Assembly (NCBI GenBank): GCA_018821245.1
Contig: JAHJMO010000001.1
Span: 1-61,736 of the forward strand
Source of the DNA: Patescibacteria group bacterium
GTDB lineage: Bacteria > Patescibacteriota > Microgenomatia > UBA10105 > UBA927
Reading direction: 5' to 3'
Length of the DNA: 61,736 nucleotides
Below the pieces are notes generated by a model. That model ran no database searches, was not told the origin of the DNA, and saw only the letters and a program-made list of their open reading frames with translations. A program made the position numbers and the translations under genes. This document shows, in pieces, positions 7,583 to 17,366 of the stretch; positions within the stretch are counted from its first letter, which is position 1, and every line of letters starts with the position of its first letter.

Positions 7583-9270
7583 TGGTTGCAAAAAACTCTT
7601 GCATCTGCCCAATCGGCGTGTTGGTATTGCGTGGTGTCTGGATCGGAAGATACCACTTGTAGTATGAGGTTTCGATTTCCGGAAATATCGACAGAAATTG
7701 GCAGAGGCATAAAGGACATTGTGACAATCCCGCTATCATAAAGCCTCTGGCCGTCTCCATAAACACGGAAGATTGCGCCGGTCTTCTTGTCCTCTACCTC
7801 GTCGTCTATTCCGACAACAGCATGAAATAACCTGCATTTATCTCCCAACCGGTAAAGAATGTTTGAATACGAATGTACGCCAAGCCCCTTATTAAACTCT
7901 TGGCCCCTTATGGAAAGCGTGCTGCCGTCTCCGCTATCCGTTTCGCCGTTGGACATATCCTTCTCTACTGGACCATGACCGTTTTCTGCATATATCCACT
8001 CCTGATCCGAAAGAAATCCGTCACTGGTTGTGTGGAGTGGAGGGAGCTGCGTTGTTTTGCCTTTGTTCGTAATAAGGCCATACACCTTCAACAATAAAAC
8101 GCCGTGCGCCGGCACCTCTCTGGAAAATTTTTTTTGTGAAAATCCCAACCACTTATGCTCCCAAACATCGCGAATCAATACCGGCGCAAGATACCCGATG
8201 TCACTCCACTTTACGGTTATTATCGAAGGATAATTCCCGCGATTAAATAAAGCAACTGCATTAGCGCCGCTTTGTGCTAATTTTTTTGTCCAAACTTCCT
8301 GATCTTGAGATTTTTGGATTTGTTTGCCTTGACTCTCTGTGGCATCTTGGTCTATTTCAATTGCTTCCTGATTTGTAAGAATTTCGCGGGTTGTGTCTGT
8401 CATTGTACGAATATCATTTCCTGCAATCAGTGGGGCTCCCATCATCGCCCACATACTGAGGTGTGACTTTTGTTCTTCAGCCGTTAAGTTGCCAACGCCC
8501 ACAACCAACATGTCTGGGTCGTTTCGATGGTTTTGATCGGCATACCGTGCGAGCGGCTCATTGACATCAATAATTGAAGCAATACTTTCCCAGGAATCCC
8601 TGATGTCATTGTTTACGCGCCACATTTGTGATATGGCCCTTCCCCATAACCATGGCCTTTCTTTTCCTAAGTTTGGCATAGCGATACTAAATACCACAGG
8701 ACGGGATGATTTGCTTATTAAACCCCGCCATAAATCATACTGCACGAGGGCGTCAAGGTCGTCCACGCCGCACCAATCTACCTTAATAAAATCAACTCCC
8801 CATTCGGTATAACGGTCGATGTCTTTTTCTTCGTGGCCAAAACTGCCGGGTCTTCCTTCACAAGTTAAGACTCCTGCGCTTGTATATATACCAAACTTCA
8901 ATCCTTTCGCGTGAATATAATCTCCGAGAGCTTTCATGCCGCTTGGAAATTTCTTTGGATCAGCCACAATAGTTTCCCATGAATTTCTTTCGATCTGCCA
9001 ACAATCGTCAAGCACAATATACGCATAGCCCGCTTCTTTCATGCCTGTCGTTACCAGAGCATCCGCCGTTTCTTTAATCAACCGTTCGTTCACTTCGTCA
9101 TTGCAACGAAATCTGTTCCACCCGTTCCACCCCATGAGGGGTGTTGATCCCAAATTACGCATTGTAACGGTTGAAGGCGGGCTACAAATAAGAAGCGACG
9201 GCACGACGACAACACCAATTATTGTTAAGACAAAAACCAAAATTTTTGTTTTTTTATTTGCTTTTTTCAT
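7579..9270 (-). CDS. Exported GH27 alpha-galactosidase with NPCBM domain
   Basis: Counting from the ATG at 9270, the protein has 563 residues. A basic N terminus and one hydrophobic stretch (about 9-28) form a signal or anchor. The GH27 barrel follows with PLMGWNGWN (45-52), LDDCWQ (88-92), the nucleophile Asp165 in FIKVDWCG, and the acid/base region NDPDML (250-255). The last 150 residues match an NPCBM/NEW2-type carbohydrate-binding domain (FNKGLGVHSYSNI, DDEV, DWADARVFCN). It would remove alpha-galactosyl groups outside the cell, possibly trimming the glycan made here. Its start overlaps the preceding glycosyltransferase gene by 17 bases. Confidence 0.92.
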   Translation of the reverse strand: MKKANKKTKILVFVLTIIGVVVVPSLLICSPPSTVTMRNLGSTPLMGWNGWNRFRCNDEVNERLIKETADALVTTGMKEAGYAYIVLDDCWQIERNSWETIVADPKKFPSGMKALGDYIHAKGLKFGIYTSAGVLTCEGRPGSFGHEEKDIDRYTEWGVDFIKVDWCGVDDLDALVQYDLWRGLISKSSRPVVFSIAMPNLGKERPWLWGRAISQMWRVNNDIRDSWESIASIIDVNEPLARYADQNHRNDPDMLVVGVGNLTAEEQKSHLSMWAMMGAPLIAGNDIRTMTDTTREILTNQEAIEIDQDATESQGKQIQKSQDQEVWTKKLAQSGANAVALFNRGNYPSIITVKWSDIGYLAPVLIRDVWEHKWLGFSQKKFSREVPAHGVLLLKVYGLITNKGKTTQLPPLHTTSDGFLSDQEWIYAENGHGPVEKDMSNGETDSGDGSTLSIRGQEFNKGLGVHSYSNILYRLGDKCRLFHAVVGIDDEVEDKKTGAIFRVYGDGQRLYDSGIVTMSFMPLPISVDISGNRNLILQVVSSDPDTTQYQHADWADARVFCNQ

Positions 9271-10342
9271 CAATCAACGATTGTATATTTTTCTCAAACA
9301 GATGCTTTGTAAATTTCTTCGCCTGATTAACAATAGCTCGGGAAAAGAACCGTGTTTTGGTAAATCGAACCATTGCCTGTATTAACGATTGTTCTGTAAA
9401 TACGGCAAAAAACACCCCTGTTTTTCCGTCAACTATGCTCTCCTTAAGCGCTCCGGAGTCATACGCAATCACCGGCACCCCATGTGCCATCGCTTCAACG
9501 GGTACAATCCCAAAATCCTCCTCAATTGAGGGATAAATCAACGCTTTTGCTCCTGCATAAACATCGTGCATCCTCTCGTCCGGAACCCAACCTTTAAACC
9601 GTATTGTGGGCCCTGCAATAGAACGCAAATATTCCCCTTGGGATCCAGCGCCAACTATCATAAGCGGTTCTTTGAGTTTGTTACATGTCCGTATTGCCAG
9701 GTCAATACCCTTTTGCTTAGAAAGTCTTGAAACACACAAAAAATATTTCGGGTTCCTCTTGGGAATCTTTTTGGGGATATCTACAGGCGGATAGACAACC
9801 GTACTCTCCCGCCGGTAATACTTTTTTATCCTTGTCTGTACGGTTTTTGAGTTTGCAACCAGAACGTCCGGTCGCTGTGCTCCTATAAAATCCCGCACCC
9901 TTAGCCAAGATAGCAGGGGAGAAAGAAGAATTTTCACAAACGGGTGCCTAAGCGCTCTGGTTTCGTTATATTCCGCGTAGAGGTACCTCGGAGGAGTATG
10001 AACGTAGGAAACGTGAAGCGCCTCCGGCCCCGTAATCACCGACTTTGAGGAAAATGAGTGGGATGATGACAGTACGAGATCATATTCGGTTAAATCCAAT
10101 TGCTCCCAATATACATACAAAAACGGCTTAAGCAATATTGATGCGGAATGAATAAGCGGTATGTAATTAAACAATGAAGAAATAATTTTCCCCTTTGTCG
10201 TGGCTTCCAATGTGTTCCTCCATTTGCTGGCAAGCAATGGTATATATACGTCTGCCCTCGGGTAAAGTTTTAAAAGCGACAAAAGCACCCGCTCCGCCCC
10301 GCCAAATTCAATAAACACATCATGAACAACGGCAACTTTCAT
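9254..10342 (-). CDS. Glycosyltransferase family 4 (WbaZ-like)
   Basis: A GT-B enzyme of 362 residues from the ATG at 10342. It starts MKVAVVHDVF..GGAERVL, has HTPPRYLY in the acceptor half, and in the donor half CVSRLSKQKGIDLAI, FKGWVPDERM and YPSIEEDFGIVPVEAMAHGVP with the E-x7-E signature. The HTPPRYLY segment is typical of WbaZ-type mannosyltransferases, so mannose transfer is a reasonable guess. The start codon overlaps the stop of the upstream O-antigen-ligase gene (ATGA), indicating translational coupling. Confidence 0.85.
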   Translation of the reverse strand: MKVAVVHDVFIEFGGAERVLLSLLKLYPRADVYIPLLASKWRNTLEATTKGKIISSLFNYIPLIHSASILLKPFLYVYWEQLDLTEYDLVLSSSHSFSSKSVITGPEALHVSYVHTPPRYLYAEYNETRALRHPFVKILLSPLLSWLRVRDFIGAQRPDVLVANSKTVQTRIKKYYRRESTVVYPPVDIPKKIPKRNPKYFLCVSRLSKQKGIDLAIRTCNKLKEPLMIVGAGSQGEYLRSIAGPTIRFKGWVPDERMHDVYAGAKALIYPSIEEDFGIVPVEAMAHGVPVIAYDSGALKESIVDGKTGVFFAVFTEQSLIQAMVRFTKTRFFSRAIVNQAKKFTKHLFEKNIQSLIDEKSK

Positions 10343-11712
10343 AGATGATTTAATATTCCCCGTAAGAAGAAAAATGTCACCATTCCCTGAGCGCCGTATC
10401 CGTTGTCGGTAATTCCATAAAGAATCCACGCCCAGGAAGATAGAGCAAATAATAAATATTGGCGTTTTCTTTCCGCCTGTTTTATCCCAATCAGCCGGAG
10501 AAAATCTGTTTTTACAAAATACAAAAGCAGTGCGACAAACGATATGAACCCCAATAGCCCTGTGTCCGAAAGTTTTTCAAAAAACAGGTTGTGAACCCCA
10601 ATGCCGATGTCCGATCTTACCGTATAATTGCGTGCTCCTCTATCATAATATCTGCGCAAAGGAAATTCGCTTACGTCATTATATGTATTGGGACCGGTAC
10701 CAACGATCGGGTGGGATTTGAAGTTTTTTAAAGCCGTGTCCCAGTAGGTAAAACGCAGGTCGATAGTTTCAAGGTCGCGCTCAACGCGGGGACGAAAAAA
10801 ACGATCCTCAAGATTAAACCCAAAATAACGTTGTGATGTATACATCCCAAACCAAACAATCGGCAGGGAAACCAATAAGACTATGGCCGCTGTTTTGCGG
10901 GGCATGAGCCATAAAACAAAAATCAGTTCAATAAAAATCACGATTGCGTCAATCCTGTTGTTGCTCATTACCGCAGTTAATACCCCCACAAAAATCACAA
11001 GCGATGAAAACAGCTTTTGGATAATGGATGCCCTATTTTTTACCAGAAAGAGCGCACACAGCGGCACGAGCATAATATATGGGCCAAGACTGGCATATTT
11101 GCCGTAATAACGAAGCTCGCTTAAGAGATAATTTGCCCGGTGTTCCAAAAAAAGAAAATAGTACAAAGGGTCGACTTCGTACCGAAACAGTAAAGAAAAA
11201 AATGTAAATGTAAATGTGGCGATTACCAAAACCGCTGATAGCGCAAGGAACAGCATCAAATATCCGCGTGGCAGCCGAATTTTTGAAAACGCAAAAACAA
11301 TCGCCGCCGACATGAACGGGTACCACAGATATAATAGGGAGGCTTCCGGAACCTGCGAAAATAACGTGGAAATTCCTATGGCCAGCACAAATCCCATCAT
11401 AAGATAATTCTGCTTGTGCAAGCGCGTTCTGACGGAAGGGAGGGGTAAAAAGATTAAACACCCGGCAAGAAGCAAAAAAAGGCCCTTAAGAATTCCGTGG
11501 GTTGCTTTCGGTCCGGAGATAGGCCATCTCATTGATTCGAGATATCCAAGAAGAAACATAATCAAAAGAATAGACAAAACAATCGTCTGCGCGCGGAACG
11601 ATACGCGCTTAAATGTTCGCGAGCGCCTTATTTTCTTATATAATAGACGGGCGATAGTTTTTGTTTTTTGTGTAATCGGGGATTTCATATGGGGAAACCC
11701 ATGTTTATACAT
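10339..11712 (-). CDS. O-antigen ligase/polymerase-like membrane protein
   Basis: About 457 residues from the ATG at 11712; an ATG at 11688 and a TTG at 11742 are alternatives. It has about 10-12 membrane helices and a large outer loop with VGTGPNTYNDV, the Wzy_C/WaaL family signature, followed by the H..F.E..SDTGLLGFISF helix. Such proteins join lipid-linked glycan to an acceptor or polymerise it. It heads the minus-strand operon running down to 2945 and is coupled by ATGA to the next gene. A second, different ligase-like protein lies at 15357-17366. Confidence 0.8.
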   Translation of the reverse strand: MYKHGFPHMKSPITQKTKTIARLLYKKIRRSRTFKRVSFRAQTIVLSILLIMFLLGYLESMRWPISGPKATHGILKGLFLLLAGCLIFLPLPSVRTRLHKQNYLMMGFVLAIGISTLFSQVPEASLLYLWYPFMSAAIVFAFSKIRLPRGYLMLFLALSAVLVIATFTFTFFSLLFRYEVDPLYYFLFLEHRANYLLSELRYYGKYASLGPYIMLVPLCALFLVKNRASIIQKLFSSLVIFVGVLTAVMSNNRIDAIVIFIELIFVLWLMPRKTAAIVLLVSLPIVWFGMYTSQRYFGFNLEDRFFRPRVERDLETIDLRFTYWDTALKNFKSHPIVGTGPNTYNDVSEFPLRRYYDRGARNYTVRSDIGIGVHNLFFEKLSDTGLLGFISFVALLLYFVKTDFLRLIGIKQAERKRQYLLFALSSWAWILYGITDNGYGAQGMVTFFFLRGILNHL

Positions 11713-11758
11713 CCCACATTCTACGGTAGCCAAATGGAACAATCAAGCCAAAATTAAT

Positions 11759-12505
11759 ATGTTATTTCATGCTTTGTTTATTTCGCCTCATCTTGACGAT
11801 GCAGTATTGTCTGCCGGAGGCGAAGTTGCGCGGTTGACACACGATGGCAAAAGCGCTTGCATTGTCACTGTATTTACCCGGGCTGCCGCCCCTGTCACTC
11901 GGGATGCTCATGGTTTTATTGAGGAATCCAATGAAGAAAACGCCGAGCTGTTGTTTTCCAAGCGCCGCTTAGAAGATCGAAAAGCCGCAGGGGTCTTGGG
12001 CGCACACCACGTCCACATGGGATTTATTGATGCTTTGTTTAGAACCCTGCCTAATAAAAGCGAGCCTCTTTATCCCGCGTATAAACAAATTTTTTCAGGC
12101 AACATATCTTTGAACGACCGATTGCTTTGCGAACAAATACGGGTCGGGCTTCAAAAAATAAAAAACAGACAGACAGACAAAAGAGTGCGTATTTATGCGC
12201 CGCTTGGGGTGGGCGGCCACGTAGATCACATTATCACTCACCTTTGTGTTCGTGAAATTTTTCCCAAACAAAGCATCTGGTGGGAAGATGTTCCTTATCG
12301 CACACACCCAATACAATTATTTAAACGATTAAGTGAGGCCTCGTGTTACAACGCAACCAACAAGCTAATCAAAAACACCCTGCAATATTCTAAACAAAAA
12401 CTGAACGCCGTACGTTGTTATAAGAGTCAGATTGCCAAGCTGGAGTATTCCGGATTAAGTGACATAGATTATTATGCGGAGGCTTATTATACACACGTAA
12501 AATAA
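11759..12505 (+). CDS. PIG-L/LmbE family deacetylase
   Basis: A 248-residue protein from the ATG at 11759 (the open frame extends upstream but without the fold). It carries the zinc motif SPHLDDAVLSAGGE near the N terminus and the second motif GGHVDHI near residue 155. PIG-L family members remove acetyl groups from N-acetylglucosamine-containing lipids and glycans, consistent with a glycan-modifying step. It is divergent from the O-antigen-ligase gene and is followed by a glycosyltransferase gene on the same strand. Confidence 0.85.
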   Translation: MLFHALFISPHLDDAVLSAGGEVARLTHDGKSACIVTVFTRAAAPVTRDAHGFIEESNEENAELLFSKRRLEDRKAAGVLGAHHVHMGFIDALFRTLPNKSEPLYPAYKQIFSGNISLNDRLLCEQIRVGLQKIKNRQTDKRVRIYAPLGVGGHVDHIITHLCVREIFPKQSIWWEDVPYRTHPIQLFKRLSEASCYNATNKLIKNTLQYSKQKLNAVRCYKSQIAKLEYSGLSDIDYYAEAYYTHVK

Positions 12506-12571
12506 GAGCATTTGGTTGTATTGGACAACGGCCTAAGCGCAAGCTTTTCCTGCTGTTTCAGACCTATGACC

Positions 12572-13693
12572 ATGAAGGTTCTCGTTCTTTATCAGGGCGT
12601 ACAAAGCGGATCAAAAATAGCAACCGAGTCAATCGTGCGAGAACTGCGTGGTCTTTATCCAGAGTCGATTTTTATTGTATATCAGCAGTGCCCACAGGTT
12701 GCGGTGTCAGGCCCCCTCTCGTTTCTTAAATATTTATTATGGTCAATGTGGGATTTCCGGCGTGTTATAAACCAAAAGAGAAGCATTACGTGTGTTTATT
12801 CAACAATGTATACGGCAATTATTTCCCAGTGGTTATCAAAAAAACGTCAAATACCGTCTATTTTCCACGTCCATGGAGATCAGCGGTTTGGTCGAGAGCC
12901 CAACAACAACCTGTTGCGAACTGTTTATAGAATTTTCCTTGGACGCATTGTGATTCTTCTACAGAAACTTGCCGTGCACTTCGCGACCCGCGTCTGTTTC
13001 GTCTCGTCTACGGCTCAACATGAATTTCTTTCCCGTTACCACCTGCAAATACACACAGGAAAGTCTACAATTCTTCCAAACGGAGTGGATACTAAAAAAT
13101 TTTTTCCGAGTTCCCGCGCACGGCCCCACGATAGACACAAGCCCACATTGCTGTATGTCGGCCGTATTGATGAAAAAAAGGGCATTCACCGCCTTATGCA
13201 CTCTTTGGAATATCTCCGCGCCCTTTCCCCTCGCCTTGTTGTTGCTTATCCTTCATATTTTGACCGCCACTCTGCTTCTTATTTTTCCCGCCTTCAGGGG
13301 GTGGCGGAGCGTGTTGCAGGCGTAACTATATCGTTTGTTAAAAATCCCAAAAATCTTACCGCTCTTTATCATGGCGCACACTGCATCATTCTTCCTTCGA
13401 CGCAGGAAATGGCACCTTTAGTTGTCTTGGAGGCGCTCGCGTGTGGAACCCCTCTCCTTTGTGCAAATGTCGGTGGAATTTCAACCATGCTTGGTCCGCT
13501 TGCCTTCTATTGTGTGTTGCCTTCAGATCGTCCTGTGGCAATTGCTGAAGCAATTAAAAAAACCCTGTCGTTTTCACCAAAATTACGCGCCAAGCTGCAA
13601 AGGGACGGGGTTATGATTGCCAGCAAATACAGTTGGCGGGCAACGGCAAAAAATTTATATGCGCTTATTGCCGAAATTACTCAACCCTGGTAA
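12572..13693 (+). CDS. Glycosyltransferase family 4
   Basis: A 373-residue GT-B protein from the ATG at 12572 (MKVLVLYQGVQSGSK). Visible elements are the N-terminal Gly-rich acceptor loop, VCFVSSTAQ, the hinge LPNGVDTKKFFP, the donor-side LLYVGRIDEKKGIHRL, and LPSTQEMAPLVVLEALACGTP with the E-x7-E pair. It transfers a sugar from a nucleotide donor to a lipid-linked acceptor. It converges with the gene at 13677, overlapping tail to tail by 17 bases. Confidence 0.85.
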   Translation: MKVLVLYQGVQSGSKIATESIVRELRGLYPESIFIVYQQCPQVAVSGPLSFLKYLLWSMWDFRRVINQKRSITCVYSTMYTAIISQWLSKKRQIPSIFHVHGDQRFGREPNNNLLRTVYRIFLGRIVILLQKLAVHFATRVCFVSSTAQHEFLSRYHLQIHTGKSTILPNGVDTKKFFPSSRARPHDRHKPTLLYVGRIDEKKGIHRLMHSLEYLRALSPRLVVAYPSYFDRHSASYFSRLQGVAERVAGVTISFVKNPKNLTALYHGAHCIILPSTQEMAPLVVLEALACGTPLLCANVGGISTMLGPLAFYCVLPSDRPVAIAEAIKKTLSFSPKLRAKLQRDGVMIASKYSWRATAKNLYALIAEITQPW

Positions 13694-14516
13694 TGTATCC
13701 GCTGACATTGGCACTTTCAAACGGAAACATTATGTAAAAACCAACCTTCACTGGCTGAAAGTAGGAAAAATAATGTCTTCCTTTTGAAACAGCTGTTTTA
13801 ATCCTCAGTTTTAGCGTCATGTCTTTGCGCCGGGAATTGGGACCGACATATAAAACGCCGTCTTCCAGTGCTACCGGGGGAACTTCAGCCGGCTCTACTT
13901 GCTTTTCTAATATCTCCGCCATTGTCTGTCCGTCGTCGGTCTTCATTTTGTCCCCGACATTTACGGCATCCGCTAGCCACGGATATATTCCATAGTTTTT
14001 TATTGTAATCAATTTTTCTGATTCCTGCCTCTCCTCGTCAACCCCTTCAATCCACATGACGCTGGAGTTAATTTTCACATTATTTGGGGCAACATAGATA
14101 ACGGACCCAACCTGTATGGGCTCTCGCCGAAATCGATACTGACCGGATGATTTTATTGCAGTTACGCGAAGTCGAGCCCGCATCCACAACATCTTTCTGT
14201 CTCCTACTTCAAACTTATTTGTTTTGACGACCTCTACAAGCACTTTCCCCAGTGAGTCAAGCTCTTTTGCCCCGGGTTGAATTGGGTCTGTAAGCCACTG
14301 TGGGGGGTCGGGGTTGTTCCACCACCACTCTCCTCCGGAAGCAAACAAATCAACCGTAATATAGGTGTCTTTTTGAAGCAAAACCTTTGCAACAAAAAAA
14401 AGCAACACAACAGACAAGGCAATGAAAAGGGGAACAAAAAGGTCATATTTCCCCAAGATCCTTCCCTTATTGTCGATAAGCTGACGTTTTCTGGCAAGAC
14501 CTGTTGTTTTATTCAT
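13677..14516 (-). CDS. Single-pass membrane protein, DUF4330-like
   Basis: A 279-residue protein with a short cytoplasmic N terminus containing LIDNKGRILGKYD, directly followed by one membrane helix (about 27-47) and a beta-rich outer domain of about 230 residues. The ID.KGR.FGK motif before a membrane helix is characteristic of DUF4330 proteins, common in exopolysaccharide loci. No catalytic residues are evident. It is the last gene of a four-gene minus-strand run, 20 bases after the TagA-like gene, and may have a structural or assembly role in glycan export. Confidence 0.55.
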   Translation of the reverse strand: MNKTTGLARKRQLIDNKGRILGKYDLFVPLFIALSVVLLFFVAKVLLQKDTYITVDLFASGGEWWWNNPDPPQWLTDPIQPGAKELDSLGKVLVEVVKTNKFEVGDRKMLWMRARLRVTAIKSSGQYRFRREPIQVGSVIYVAPNNVKINSSVMWIEGVDEERQESEKLITIKNYGIYPWLADAVNVGDKMKTDDGQTMAEILEKQVEPAEVPPVALEDGVLYVGPNSRRKDMTLKLRIKTAVSKGRHYFSYFQPVKVGFYIMFPFESANVSGYITRVE

Positions 14517-14536
14517 AAATATACTTGATTACTATA

Positions 14537-15367
14537 TCATTTTTTCGACATACTTATCCACCTGTCTTTTATCAATTGCCTTATAACTGCAGATGCGAAA
14601 GTCGCATTTCCGATCATATATCGCACAAACAGCCTTTTCGGGTCTTGGTATAGTCGATACGCCCATTCCAGGCCGATATTTTGTGTCCATGGGGCGGGCT
14701 TTTTTTTATATCCTGTAATATAGTCAAACGCCGCACCTACTCCTATCAAAACCGACCGGACGTGCATGCTGTTTTCTATCATCCACTTTTCCTGATGCGG
14801 GCATCCGCTTCCCACAAAAACGATGTCCGGCTTGGAAAGCTGTATTTTTTTTATTACATCCCCCTCTGCTTTTGTGCTTAATGCACGCCACGGGGTGTCT
14901 TGGTTTCCCGCCAATATTAGCTTGGGAAACATTTTCTTTATTGATTTATACACCTTGAGAGACTGGTTGCTTCTGCCTCCTAAAATAAAAATTCTCCATG
15001 CGCGTTCCGCTGCTTCTCCGCAGACCCGAACCATCAGTTCTGGACCGTATACCCTTGTCTGTTTTTTATGTCCATATAAACGAAGCAGCCACACAAGCGG
15101 CATTCCATCTGGCAACACCATGGAAGATTTTTTTACTCCTCGGGCAAGACGAGCATCTTTTAGGCACTCAATCAAAAGATGCGACGCTGAAACACAGATA
15201 TATGCCGATCTTTTTTCTTGAATTTGTTTGCAAATATAACAGATCGTTCTGTCGTAATTTATTGCAGATATGGGGATCCCGAGAATTTCTTGTTTTTTTA
15301 TTCTCATTGTGATATTGGACCAGGTTTTGTCACTGTGTTTTTTGCGGCTTATTTCTTTACTTATCAT
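14537..15367 (-). CDS. WecG/TagA/CpsF family glycosyltransferase
   Basis: The 276-residue protein shows the family core: LPDGMPLVWLLR, RVYGPELM, FILGG, VFVGSGCPHQEKW and GVGAAFDYITGYKKKPAPW, ending with a basic amphipathic C terminus. These enzymes add N-acetylmannosamine-type sugars to undecaprenyl-linked intermediates (TagA in wall teichoic acid, WecG in enterobacterial common antigen). The ATG at 15367 has AGGG spaced 6-7 bases upstream and overlaps the previous gene by 11 bases; the ATG at 15307 is an alternative. Confidence 0.9.
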   Translation of the reverse strand: MISKEISRKKHSDKTWSNITMRIKKQEILGIPISAINYDRTICYICKQIQEKRSAYICVSASHLLIECLKDARLARGVKKSSMVLPDGMPLVWLLRLYGHKKQTRVYGPELMVRVCGEAAERAWRIFILGGRSNQSLKVYKSIKKMFPKLILAGNQDTPWRALSTKAEGDVIKKIQLSKPDIVFVGSGCPHQEKWMIENSMHVRSVLIGVGAAFDYITGYKKKPAPWTQNIGLEWAYRLYQDPKRLFVRYMIGNATFASAVIRQLIKDRWISMSKK

Positions 15368-17366
15368 TATCGCCCTGTATTATATCCCGGGCAAGTGCGC
15401 CCGGCGGACCGAGTTGTCCGTTGTTAAATTGTTCAAGAGCCTGTTCGCAATGTTTGTTTGCATATTTATCCTTTTTACAGATGTCTAGAACGCTCTTTGC
15501 TCCGCCTGTGTCTCCTGTCCACACCATCAGGCTGGCTAGTTCTATGCTTGGGTGGCTCCACGAGGGTGAGGCCAGAACAGCTACCGACCAAAACGGCAGG
15601 GCATCGTTGTATCTGCCTTCGCGAACCGCCGCAAGCCCTGTTTGATATAAAGGCCTTGCCCATGATTCAGACAGTCCGCGTGCACCACGGCGAACAAGCT
15701 CTTGTGAAAGACTGGCCCACCTGTTGTCAATATATAAAAAACGAACATATTCCTGCCGGCACGCCGTGTTCATCGGATCTATATCTAGTACTTCTTTATA
15801 CAACTGGTCTTTTGTATCCCCCTTTGAAATTCGAGCGGCCGCAACTATAACGCTTGCGTCTTTTTTGTGAAAAAAGAAAATTAGTTTTATTTGGGCACTT
15901 GTCGCTGTTTTATTGTATTTTTCATAATGTTCTAACAGGCCCAACGCGCGATCTGCATCATGGGGCGCAATCAAAAACGCGGCCTCGGCTCTTTTTGAAA
16001 AAACAAGGCTAACGGCGCAAGAGCTATAGTAGATACCTACAACAAAAAGGCAAATGAAGATTGTCCGCGATCGGCTTCGTGCGGGCCGCGCATCGGGTTT
16101 AACAACCGACCCCAAAAGCAGTCCCAGTGTTGACCAAAACAACACCCACACCACCAAAAAATTCATGTTAAATTCGTAGGCGCTATAGACAAGTGTCAGC
16201 CCCGCCCCAATCGCCAAGGGCGTTCCGTATCGGGCGTCCTGTCCGCTGCCTCCGGCCCCAAATCCGCGGACAATTTCCTTCCCGTGATGAAAGAGAAGAA
16301 AAAATAAGGGGAGAGCGCCCAAGATGCCAAGTTCCACAATGGTTTCAAGCGGGAAGCTATGGGCAAACCACGAATAGGAAAGCGGGGCGTTCTGGAGTCT
16401 TTTAGACTGCAGGTAAAATGTGCCCGGCCCGCTTCCGAAAGCTGGCCGCTCCTTTATGGCGGATATTGCCTGCGACCAATACCTAAGCCTCCCTTCATTA
16501 AGCGGCGGTGTTTTTAATATCTGTCTCCCTAGGTCGCCGTATCCAAACCAGCGCAGTCTCTGTTTTTGCTCCGCAGGAACAATCGCTATAAGCAGAAATG
16601 CCGCGCTTAGCCCAAAAAGCAGGACAGAGGCGGCGAGGAAAGTCGGGGAGCGCGATGCCTTTATGTGTCCCCTGCGGACAGATTCAAACAAAAAAAAGGC
16701 CGCAATCAAAATCCATGCGCCGCGCGCAAACGTAAAACCCAACGCTGCAACAAAGGCCACAAACACAATAATCGTCTTCGGCGAGGGGCTGTCTCTGTAC
16801 CAATAAATTATTAAGGGGGCGATGAAAACCAAGAGGTCGGCCAGATGATTGTGTCCGTAGTTTCCATAGAGAAGATTCATAAGCGGCAGGCCCCCGGCAA
16901 GAGATGGAAAAATCGCGTACGCTGCCGCCACAAGCGCGGCAAGCCCGACAAACACAACCGCACCGACAGCAAAAACGCGGAGGGTCTTGGGGGAGGAAAG
17001 CGAGTAAAAAAGATGGTATGCCAAATACCCCATGCTCAACCGCACAATGCTGGAAATCGAATACCCGATGCTGTCGGAAAATAGTGTAGAAATCGCGTAT
17101 GCGGTAAATACCGCCGCCCACAGGAGTTGGGCAACCGCCGGAATGGGCCTGATTTTTTTCTTTTGGTAGAGCGCCACAATCCAGAGAGACAACATTCCTC
17201 CTGCAAAGAACGTGTCTGCCGCTGCCTGCTTTCCATCTCCCAAAAACAGCGCCGCAAAAAGCAGCAAAAAAAACGCAAAAAAAATAATATTGGTTTTGAA
17301 AAATTCCGCTGTCAGTTCTTTTTGATGTCTAAACCACATAATCTTTACAAAAACATGTTCGCCCAT
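15357..17366 (-). CDS. O-antigen ligase-like protein with helical-repeat C terminus
   Basis: The 669-residue protein has about 11-12 membrane helices, then the Wzy_C signature region (AFGSGPGTFYLQS, WFAHSFPLETIVELGILG). A soluble C-terminal part of about 230 residues follows, with TPR-like helical pairs (DIDPMNTACRQEYVRFLY, GRYNDALPFWSVAVLAS). This layout is known for ligases/polymerases that glycosylate proteins or join glycans to acceptors. Its start overlaps the RGP gene by 22 bases and its stop overlaps the TagA gene, so the three are co-translated. Confidence 0.8.
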   Translation of the reverse strand: MGEHVFVKIMWFRHQKELTAEFFKTNIIFFAFFLLLFAALFLGDGKQAAADTFFAGGMLSLWIVALYQKKKIRPIPAVAQLLWAAVFTAYAISTLFSDSIGYSISSIVRLSMGYLAYHLFYSLSSPKTLRVFAVGAVVFVGLAALVAAAYAIFPSLAGGLPLMNLLYGNYGHNHLADLLVFIAPLIIYWYRDSPSPKTIIVFVAFVAALGFTFARGAWILIAAFFLFESVRRGHIKASRSPTFLAASVLLFGLSAAFLLIAIVPAEQKQRLRWFGYGDLGRQILKTPPLNEGRLRYWSQAISAIKERPAFGSGPGTFYLQSKRLQNAPLSYSWFAHSFPLETIVELGILGALPLFFLLFHHGKEIVRGFGAGGSGQDARYGTPLAIGAGLTLVYSAYEFNMNFLVVWVLFWSTLGLLLGSVVKPDARPARSRSRTIFICLFVVGIYYSSCAVSLVFSKRAEAAFLIAPHDADRALGLLEHYEKYNKTATSAQIKLIFFFHKKDASVIVAAARISKGDTKDQLYKEVLDIDPMNTACRQEYVRFLYIDNRWASLSQELVRRGARGLSESWARPLYQTGLAAVREGRYNDALPFWSVAVLASPSWSHPSIELASLMVWTGDTGGAKSVLDICKKDKYANKHCEQALEQFNNGQLGPPGALARDIIQGDNDK

